Shown here: positions 58,195-64,000 of the stretch, piece by piece
Numbering within the stretch: the first letter of the stretch is position 1
Layout: each line of letters begins with the position of its first letter
Origin: Spirosoma fluviale
GTDB taxonomy: Bacteria > Bacteroidota > Bacteroidia > Cytophagales > Spirosomataceae
Length of the DNA stretch: 64,000 bases
Reading direction: 5' to 3'
NCBI RefSeq assembly: GCF_900230225.1
Contig: NZ_OCNH01000001.1
Coordinates: 1,488,001-1,552,000 of the forward strand
Notes under the pieces: generated by a model
Told to the model about the DNA's origin: nothing
Database searches by the model: none
The model's input: the letters and a program-made list of their open reading frames with translations, nothing else
Position numbers and translations under genes: made by a program

Positions 58195-58411
58195 ACTGTT
58201 TGGCCTTTGCTTTAGCTAGCCGCATAATATGCTCAACATTCATAAAATCATTAATCAACTCTATTTCTTCCTGGGTAGCAATACCATTTTTCTCTTTGTC
58301 GACCAACATGTAAAAATAGTCATGTACTTCCTCTGATGCCCTGAACTGAAGCACTGCTTCGGGCTTTGCGTGAGTCAGAATAAAGTCAACCAGTGTTAAA
58401 TAGGGATTCAT
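58181..58411 (-). CDS. Small partner protein of the HNH nuclease
   Basis: A 76-residue acidic helical protein. The part VDKEKNGIATQEEIELINDFMNVEHIMRLAKAKAK resembles small proteins commonly encoded in front of HNH genes in cyanobacteria and Bacteroidota. The gene overlaps the HNH gene by 14 nt, indicating translational coupling. Its role is unknown; an antitoxin or nuclease cofactor would fit, but nothing in the sequence proves it. Confidence 0.7.
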   Translation of the reverse strand: MNPYLTLVDFILTHAKPEAVLQFRASEEVHDYFYMLVDKEKNGIATQEEIELINDFMNVEHIMRLAKAKAKQYAHQ

Positions 58412-58489
58412 TTTACCTTGTTAGTTATTGGGTTGACTCATTTCTCTTAGAATCAAGTATCCATTTACCCTACATCATACATAAAAAAC

Positions 58490-59014
58490 TTATCCCTCTA
58501 CCGGCACCTGAACCGTATCGACGGACCGCCCTTGCTGATCTTTCTCTGTAATCTGTCTGTTTTCGCAGATGTCGCGGGCGCAGGAGCCGTAGAAAATCAG
58601 GGAATGGTGCATGACGTTGAACTTCAACATGTCGCCCACCATGTTCTGGATGTTCTGAACGCGTGGGTCGCAGAATTCCATCACCTTGTGGCAATCCGTA
58701 CAGATGAGGTGGTCGTGCTGCCGGTAGCCGTACGATTTTTCGTACTGGGCCAGGTTACGGCCAAACTGGTGTTTGGTCACCAGATCGCAGTCAACCAGTA
58801 CGTCCAGCGTGTTATAAACCGTGGCCCGGCTAACCCGGTATTTTTTATTTTTCATCGAGATGTACAACTCGTCTACATCGAAGTGGTCCTGTCGATTGTA
58901 AATCTCTTCAAGAATGGCAAACCGCTCGGGGGTTTTCCGGAGACCCTTCCGCTCAAGGTAGGCCCGGAAAATCATTTGAGCAGCGTCTAAATTTGTTTGC
59001 GTCGGAGCAGGCAT
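58490..59014 (-). CDS. Fur family transcriptional regulator
   Basis: A 174-residue metal-dependent repressor. The winged HTH (GLRKTPERFAILEEIYNRQDHFD and SRATVYNTLDVL) is followed by the regulatory site HDHLICTDCHKVMEF with two Cys and a second pair in GSCARDIC. It may be Fur, Zur or PerR. Given the large iron locus in this window Fur is plausible. The start at 59014 (MPAPTQTNLD) is preferred over 59074. TACTTTTG lies 5 nt before the ATG (59019-59026, minus). Confidence 0.9.
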   Translation of the reverse strand: MPAPTQTNLDAAQMIFRAYLERKGLRKTPERFAILEEIYNRQDHFDVDELYISMKNKKYRVSRATVYNTLDVLVDCDLVTKHQFGRNLAQYEKSYGYRQHDHLICTDCHKVMEFCDPRVQNIQNMVGDMLKFNVMHHSLIFYGSCARDICENRQITEKDQQGRSVDTVQVPVEG

Positions 59015-59029
59015 AAGACAAAAGTAATG

Positions 59030-59096
59030 ATGAATGATGAATGGTGAACAGCTTTGGACAATAGCTTTCAGCATCCATCATTCAGGATTCATCAGT
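59030..59096. repeat. Imperfect inverted repeat between rel and fur
   Basis: GATGAATGATGAATGG (about 59030-59045) with CCATCATTCAGGATTCATC (about 59077-59095). It sits between the rel stop codon and the fur start. Confidence 0.55.
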
Positions 59097-59097
59097 T

Positions 59098-61374
59098 TTA
59101 AGAATCAAACCGAACCACTTCAAAAACCCCCTGAACGCGTTCTAATTTCTGCATCAGGATTTCGAGGTGGCTGGTATCGTGAACGTAGAGCCGAATATTT
59201 CCCTCAAAGATACCGTCTTTCGAGTCAATCGCCACAGAGCGCATGTTAATATGCAGCTCATTGCTGATAACCCGTGTTACGTCATTGATCAATCCAACCC
59301 GGTCGGTGCCGGTAATCCGGAGGCCAGCCAGGAAAGCAAGCTCTTTCTGGGAGGTCCATTTCGCCTTTATGATCCGGTTGCCGTGATTCGACATCAGTTC
59401 CACGGCATTCGGGCAGGTAACCCGGTGGATTTTTATCCCATCGTTAATCGTCACAAAGCCAAAAACGTCGTCGCCGGAAATCGGGTTGCAGCATTTCGAG
59501 AGGGTATAGTCGATTTTGTCCATGTCCTCGCCAATGAGGAGCATGTCGGCATCGGCCCGCTCGCCGTGAATTTTCTTTAGTTCTTTGACAAACGCCTTGG
59601 CATCGGGTAGGGCGTCGGTGTTTAGTTTGTTCGCCCGATTTTCTTTGGCTTCTTTATCCGATTTGAATTTTTTCAGCTCACCAACATCGATATGCCCTTT
59701 TCCAATCCGGTAGAAGAAATCGTCGGTGGTTTTGGAGCCGAAATAAGCGCGTAGCTGGTTGATGACTTCGTTGGTCATTTCCATGCGCAGTACCCGAAGT
59801 TTCTTATTCACCAACTCGCGGCCGTCGGTCACGAACCGTTTGTTTTCTTCCTTGATCAAATCCTTGATCTTGGTCCGGGCTTTCGACGTAACCACAAACC
59901 GGAGCCAGTCTTCGCTGGGTTTCTGCCGGTTGGAGGTGATCACTTCCACCTGATCGCCGTTTTGCAGCACATAGCTCAGCGGCACAAGGGTGTTGTTGAC
60001 CTTGGCGGCCATACAACGCGCCCCAATCTGGGTATGGATGTCGAAGGCAAAATCGAGGGCGGTGGCGCCCCGTTGCAGCACCTGTAGATCGCCTTTGGGG
60101 GTAAATACAAAGACCTCTTCGCTGTACAGATTGCTTCTGAAATCATCGACAAACTCAATAGCGGCCCGCTTGTCGCCACTTCCCGCCGACTCGATCATGT
60201 CGCGAACCTGACTAATCCAGGCTTCGATGCCTGCGCCGGTCTGGGTGTCGTTGCCTTTGTATTTCCAGTGGGCCGCGTAGCCTTTCTCGGCAATCTCATT
60301 CATCCGCTCAGTCCGAATCTGAACCTCAACCCACTGGCCTAACCGACTCATTACGGTGGTATGCAGCGATTCGTAGCCGTTGGTTCGCGGGGTGCTGATC
60401 CAGTCTTTCAGCCGGTCGGGGTTGGGTTTATAATGATCCGTTACGATGGAATAGGCCCGCCAGCAGGCAGCTTTTTCCTCTTCCTGAGGCACGTCCAGAA
60501 TAATTCGGACGGCAAACAGGTCATAAATTTCCTCGAACGGTTTTTTCGACTTATTCAGCTTGGTCCAGATGGAATAAATCGACTTCGGGCGACCTTTGAT
60601 GATGTATTTGATGCCCGTTTCGGCCAGATCTTTTTCGATAGGTTCGATAAATCGACCGATAAACCGATCCCGTGCCAGCCGCGTTTCACGCAGCTTTTTC
60701 GCGATGTCCTTGTACGCTTCCGGCTCGACGTGCTTCAGATACAGGTCTTCCAGCTCCGATTTAATGGTATATAATCCAAGCCGGTGCGCCAGGGGAGCGT
60801 AGATATAAATCGTCTCGGAGGCAATCTTCAACTGCTTATCGCGGGGCATAGAGTCCAGCGTTCGCATATTATGCAGCCGGTCGGCGAGTTTGATCAGGAT
60901 CACCCGCACATCGTCTGACAGCGTCAGGAGCATTTTGCGGAAATTCTCGGCCTGCTGCGAGGTTCCGTATTCAAAGTAGCCGGAAATTTTGGTTAGTCCG
61001 TCAATGATTTTGGCTACTTTCGGTCCAAACGCCCGATCAATATCGGCGATGGTCGTTTCTGTATCTTCAACGACATCATGCAGGAGAGCGGCTACAATAC
61101 TTGTCGTACCAAGGCCAATTTCTTCAACGGCAATCTGGGCAACGGCCAGCGGATGATAGATATAAGGCTCTCCCGAACGCCGTCGCATATTCTTGTGCGC
61201 TTCGGCAGAGGTATTGAACGCTTTCTTGATCAGTTTGGCGTCATCCCCTTTTAGCATAGGTTTGGCGGCCCGTAATAACCGGCGATAGCGCTTCAGTATT
61301 TCCTGCCGCTCCAGTTCCAGATCAATAACGGGTTCACTTGTATTATTGGCTTGATGCTCGATGGCATTCATCAT
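59098..61374 (-). CDS. rel: Bifunctional (p)ppGpp synthetase/hydrolase RelA/SpoT
   Basis: A 758-residue stringent response enzyme. The hydrolase domain is intact (YIYHPLAVAQIAVE with His74, ALLHDVVEDT with HD at 99-100). The synthetase domain has RPKSIYSIWTKL and NGYESLHTTV. Then come a TGS domain (VFVFTPKGDLQVLQRGATA), a zinc-type region (LSKCCNPISGDDVFGFVT) and a C-terminal ACT domain. Both activities should be present. An alternative start is the second Met. Confidence 0.95.
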   Translation of the reverse strand: MMNAIEHQANNTSEPVIDLELERQEILKRYRRLLRAAKPMLKGDDAKLIKKAFNTSAEAHKNMRRRSGEPYIYHPLAVAQIAVEEIGLGTTSIVAALLHDVVEDTETTIADIDRAFGPKVAKIIDGLTKISGYFEYGTSQQAENFRKMLLTLSDDVRVILIKLADRLHNMRTLDSMPRDKQLKIASETIYIYAPLAHRLGLYTIKSELEDLYLKHVEPEAYKDIAKKLRETRLARDRFIGRFIEPIEKDLAETGIKYIIKGRPKSIYSIWTKLNKSKKPFEEIYDLFAVRIILDVPQEEEKAACWRAYSIVTDHYKPNPDRLKDWISTPRTNGYESLHTTVMSRLGQWVEVQIRTERMNEIAEKGYAAHWKYKGNDTQTGAGIEAWISQVRDMIESAGSGDKRAAIEFVDDFRSNLYSEEVFVFTPKGDLQVLQRGATALDFAFDIHTQIGARCMAAKVNNTLVPLSYVLQNGDQVEVITSNRQKPSEDWLRFVVTSKARTKIKDLIKEENKRFVTDGRELVNKKLRVLRMEMTNEVINQLRAYFGSKTTDDFFYRIGKGHIDVGELKKFKSDKEAKENRANKLNTDALPDAKAFVKELKKIHGERADADMLLIGEDMDKIDYTLSKCCNPISGDDVFGFVTINDGIKIHRVTCPNAVELMSNHGNRIIKAKWTSQKELAFLAGLRITGTDRVGLINDVTRVISNELHINMRSVAIDSKDGIFEGNIRLYVHDTSHLEILMQKLERVQGVFEVVRFDS

Positions 61375-61487
61375 AGTGGGCTTTGTTGCGTAATAGCCTT
61401 TAGGTTGTACTCGTACTACAAGTTAACAAATTATTAATCGAAAAAGGGCGGGAAACTTGCTAAAAATAAAACCTTGCAAAAAAAAGC

Positions 61488-61517
61488 TTGACATAGTCAA
61501 TTCTTTTCGTACTTTTG
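61488..61517 (+). promoter_or_regulatory. Complete -33/-7 promoter for tRNA-Leu (and perhaps tig)
   Basis: TTG (61488-61490), 19 nt, then TACTTTTG (61510-61517) is the canonical Bacteroidota primary-sigma promoter (TTG-N19-TAnnTTTG). It is about 78 nt before the tRNA gene. It is the clearest promoter in the window. Confidence 0.8.
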
Positions 61518-61594
61518 CACCCTGAAATGTCGGTAATGACCCACGGTCATCAGGCATTCAGCGAACAGATTCTCCCTGTTCAGGCCATCAATAT

Positions 61595-61676
61595 GCGGGC
61601 GTGGCGAAATTGGTAGACGTGCCAGACTTAGGATCTGGTGCCGCAAGGCATGGGGGTTCGAGTCCCTCCGCCCGTA
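61595..61676 (+). tRNA. tRNA-Leu (anticodon UAG)
   Basis: An 82-nt cloverleaf: acceptor arm GCGGGCG with CGCCCGT (first pair G-U), D arm, anticodon stem CCAGA/TCTGG with loop CTTAGGA (anticodon TAG), a long class II variable arm (TGCCGCAAGGCA) and a T arm with GGTTCGAGTCC. Discriminator A, CCA not encoded. Confidence 0.95.
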
Positions 61677-61682
61677 CAGAAG

Positions 61683-61771
61683 TTTAGAATGAGTGAATGA
61701 GTGAATGAGTGAATTGAATTTTGTCGTATTGACTAACATTCGCTCAATCTCTCATTCGCTCATTCACCATT
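61683..61771. repeat. Inverted repeat of GAATGAGT words between tRNA-Leu and tig
   Basis: The left arm (about 61686-61716) is GAATGAGT repeated three to four times; the right arm (about 61739-61771) carries the complement. The same word type occurs at 33903-33993. Confidence 0.85.
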
Positions 61772-61787
61772 TTAAACCGATACAAAC

Positions 61788-63134
61788 GTGGATATTACCT
61801 TAGAAAAAGCCAGCGATACCAATGCCTCGCTGAAAATAACGCTGACACCGGCCGATTATAAGCCTGAAGTAGATAAGAAGCTGAAAGATTACGGCCGTAA
61901 GGTTCAACTGAAAGGGTTCCGCCCTGGTCATGTACCAGCTTCACTCGTGCAGAAAATGTACGGTAAAAGCATTCTGGTTGACGAAATCAACTCGATGCTC
62001 AGCAAAACGGTTAGTCAGTATATCCGCGAAAATAAACTCCAGGTTGTTGGTGACCCCGTCCCTGATCGGGAGAAAGCCGATGCGATCGACTGGGATAACC
62101 AATCTGATTTTGCCTTCAGCTATACCTTAGGTCTGGCGTCTGAATTCGATATTGATTTCAGCGACCTGCCAAGTGTTACCCAGTACGAAATTCAGGCTGG
62201 CGAAACCGAAATCAACTCAACCATTGCTGATCTGCAACAGCGCTTTCACAACCACGCCCACGGCGAAGAAGTGAACGACGGCGATACCATATACGGCGAA
62301 CTGAAGCAGGTTGATGGCCCATTTTCGGCAAAAACTGCTTTCCCAACCAACCAGATGGCCGAAGACGCCAAAGGTCAGTTTGTTGGTAAGAAAAAAGGTG
62401 ATGTTGTAACGTTCGTACTGGAGCAGGCTTTCCCCGACGAGAAAGCACGGGCCAACGCAACGGGCGTGAAGAAAGAAGAAGCCGCCGACCTGACGGGTGA
62501 GTTTACCTTTGAGGTTGACGACATTACCCGCCATGAGCCCGCTGAACTGAATCAGGAGTTCTTCGATAAAGTTTTGGGTGTTGGCACTGTTTCTGACGAA
62601 GAGCAGTTCCGGACCAAAGTAGCCGAAATCATTAAAGGGAATTACGGCCGGGAGTCGGCTCAGTTGCTTCGGTTGGACATCGAGAAAACGCTGATCGACA
62701 ACACGCCGATCCTGCTGCCTGATGAGTTCCTGAAGAACTGGCTGCTGGAGGTAAACGAAGGTAAGTTTACCCCCGAGCAGATTGATGAGCAGTACGATGA
62801 GTTTACAAAGTCGGTTAAGCTACAGCTTATCAAAAATAAAATTGCCGAGAAAGCCGACATTAACGTTGAGTTCGACGAAGTACTCGCCGTAACGCGTCTG
62901 ATGGTTCAGGAGCAGTTTGGTTTCATGGGTGGCGAAGATGAGGAGATGAACAAAACCATCGACCGCATTGCCCGCAATTACCTGATGGATGAGAAAAACA
63001 ATGGTCAGAACTACACCAATACGTTCAACCGGGTGTATGACGACAAAGTAATCGAATATACAAAAACACAAATAACGGTCGTCTCACAGGAGATCACCGT
63101 CGACGAATTCAAAGCCCTGGTTGAGAATCGTTAA
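61788..63134 (+). CDS. tig: Trigger factor (ribosome-associated chaperone and PPIase)
   Basis: A 448-residue chaperone. The N-terminal ribosome-binding domain has KGFRPGHVPASLVQKMYGK (family GFRxGxxP motif), followed by a diverged PPIase part (GDTIYGELKQVDG) and a helical C-terminal domain. The start is a GTG at 61788, read as Met; no nearby ATG fits the conserved beginning (DITLEKASDTN). An intrinsic terminator follows. Confidence 0.93.
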   Translation: MDITLEKASDTNASLKITLTPADYKPEVDKKLKDYGRKVQLKGFRPGHVPASLVQKMYGKSILVDEINSMLSKTVSQYIRENKLQVVGDPVPDREKADAIDWDNQSDFAFSYTLGLASEFDIDFSDLPSVTQYEIQAGETEINSTIADLQQRFHNHAHGEEVNDGDTIYGELKQVDGPFSAKTAFPTNQMAEDAKGQFVGKKKGDVVTFVLEQAFPDEKARANATGVKKEEAADLTGEFTFEVDDITRHEPAELNQEFFDKVLGVGTVSDEEQFRTKVAEIIKGNYGRESAQLLRLDIEKTLIDNTPILLPDEFLKNWLLEVNEGKFTPEQIDEQYDEFTKSVKLQLIKNKIAEKADINVEFDEVLAVTRLMVQEQFGFMGGEDEEMNKTIDRIARNYLMDEKNNGQNYTNTFNRVYDDKVIEYTKTQITVVSQEITVDEFKALVENR

Positions 63135-63157
63135 GTAAGTGTATGTTTAGTTTTTTA

Positions 63158-63184
63158 GACGGCCCGGTCATTGATCGGGCCGTC
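63158..63184 (+). terminator. Intrinsic terminator of tig
   Basis: GACGGCCCG and CGGGCCGTC form a perfect 9-bp stem, followed by TTGTTTT, 23 nt after the tig stop codon. Confidence 0.9.
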
Positions 63185-63189
63185 TTGTT

Positions 63190-63402
63190 TTAACGTGAAT
63201 AATGGCCGCGTAGCGGCTTGATGTTTGTAGTAAAAGTGGCCCTCTGCTTCAATGGGCGTGCCGTAGGTACGCGACTCCTACCGATTGTTGCGTACCTACG
63301 GTACGCCCGGTGAAGCAGAGGACCACTTTTACTACAAACATTCCGTACCTAAGGCACTTAAATTGCTGATAGTCAAAGGATATGGTCCGTTATTCACGTT
63401 AA
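63190..63402. repeat. Nested inverted repeat element (possible MITE-like)
   Basis: Outer arms 63190-63205 and 63387-63402 match in 15 of 16 positions (TTAACGTGAATAA type). Inside lie larger arms 63222-63272 and 63290-63340 that match in 47 of 51 positions. The 213-nt element lies between two terminators in the gap between tig and the last gene. It carries no ORF. Confidence 0.8.
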
Positions 63403-63406
63403 ACAG

Positions 63407-63433
63407 AGAAGGAGGCCCGCTGGGCCTCCTTCT
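63407..63433. terminator. Strong hairpin near the end of the last gene
   Basis: A 12-bp perfect stem (AGAAGGAGGCCC with GGGCCTCCTTCT) with a 3-nt loop, 24 nt from the stop codon of the minus-strand gene at 63458. The T-run is weak. Confidence 0.7.
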
Positions 63434-63457
63434 ACTGTGCTCTTATAAGACAATGCG

Positions 63458-64000
63458 CTACTGATACTGAATGTACATAGGCTTGGGCGTTAACGCGAGT
63501 ACTTCGGCGGGCGTCATGATGCGGGAGCCGGGTTTGCGGAAGTCATTATCGTAAAATAGCTTGAAACCGGTGTATTGCACGGGTTCTTTCTGAATGTAGG
63601 CCAGATAAGAGTCCTTCTTGAGTACCGGTGGACCCCAGCCATCCATGTCCATCACAATCTGGACATTTGGATCAAGCTTGATATTTTTATAGTTTTTAAT
63701 CATCCCCTGCGTGAAGCGGTGTACCACCAGAATTTTAGGGGGAAGGTTATTTTCCTTTACGATCTTGCTCAAAAATTTGACCGCCTGGTTAACGTCTGCC
63801 GCATCGTACGACCCAATTTTCGTTCCTGGTTTTGCGCCTGTCACCATCGAAAACTCGGGGTCGATGCCCAAATGGACAAATGGAAGTTTCAGGTATTTGG
63901 TCATGTATTCCATTTCGGGGCCGAGGGGTGCGTGACCCCGCTGAATGTCCAGGAAAACGACCGCTTTATGATCATTACCCCATTTAAGTACTTTCTTGAT
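63458..64000 (-). CDS. Conserved protein of unknown function, 5' end cut off by window edge
   Basis: The frame is open to the right edge, so at least 180 residues are shown and the start lies outside. The sequence runs KAVVFLDIQRGHAPLG, LPFVHLGIDPEFSM, KILVVHRFTQGMIKNY, MDMDGWGPPVLKKD and ends TPAEVLALTPKPMYIQYQ. I know this pattern as a conserved family of unknown activity in Bacteroidota and Actinobacteria; alternating beta strands and acidic residues suggest a TIM-barrel hydrolase, which is inference. An ATG at 63913 is internal and not the true start. Confidence 0.75.
   Translation of the reverse strand: MKKVLKWGNDHKAVVFLDIQRGHAPLGPEMEYMTKYLKLPFVHLGIDPEFSMVTGAKPGTKIGSYDAADVNQAVKFLSKIVKENNLPPKILVVHRFTQGMIKNYKNIKLDPNVQIVMDMDGWGPPVLKKDSYLAYIQKEPVQYTGFKLFYDNDFRKPGSRIMTPAEVLALTPKPMYIQYQ

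Noticed and set aside
61497-61739. An 80-codon frame covering tRNA-Leu
   Set aside because: It runs antisense through a clear tRNA gene and a repeat.

Overview
The window looks like chromosome of a Bacteroidota bacterium, most likely Cytophagales and probably Spirosoma or a close relative (inference from protein style). The reasons are SusC-type carboxypeptidase-regulatory N-termini on outer-membrane receptors, the absence of Shine-Dalgarno sequences, TAnnTTTG-type -7 promoter boxes, exported VPS10/BNR propeller proteins, and housekeeping genes (purA, recR, clpS, tig, rel, folD) of Bacteroidota type. There is no rRNA, CRISPR array, prophage or intact insertion sequence. Genes are dense and mostly moderately GC-rich, apart from one AT-rich patch.

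Region 1 (1-23600) is an iron/heme acquisition block. On the minus strand, reading right to left, come two large secreted propeller proteins, a small anchored protein of unknown function, a TonB-dependent receptor, and then hmuT, hmuU and hmuV (periplasmic heme-binding lipoprotein, permease, ATPase), followed by a third propeller protein. Divergent from these on the plus strand are a second receptor of the hemoglobin/heme type, a fourth propeller protein, and a PepSY-TM inner-membrane protein. The four propeller paralogs bracket two receptor systems, which suggests a role at the cell surface in iron or heme capture (inference).

Region 2 (23600-25650) is an AT-rich patch with an acyltransferase-3 gene that differs in base composition from its surroundings and looks acquired.

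Region 3 (25650-52100) is ordinary chromosome. It holds folD, a DUF4385 gene, a DUF1349 gene, a PPOX flavoprotein, a YedK-type DNA-protein crosslink protein, a large outer-membrane barrel, a ROK kinase, a peroxiredoxin, a methyltransferase, a TetR regulator with an NmrA-like protein, a YitT protein, the cysE-cysK operon, a PQQ-type sugar dehydrogenase, RDD, ogt, an MBL-fold lipoprotein, a START-domain protein, GNAT, a TlpA-like protein, a sodium symporter, clpS, recR, an exported Mn-type superoxide dismutase, a 2OG-Fe(II) oxygenase and chrA.

Region 4 (52100-64000) holds a PhzF-family gene, an unrecognised three-gene operon (two proteins with a matching coil-4TM-coil layout and one Pro-rich soluble protein), purA behind a two-gene HNH nuclease module, fur, a bifunctional rel, tRNA-Leu(UAG) and trigger factor, and it ends in a truncated conserved gene of unknown role.

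A feature of the whole window is the large number of long intergenic inverted repeats, about fifteen, mostly unrelated in sequence. Many sit hard against or overlap stop codons, and several are built of short G/A-rich words repeated in tandem.
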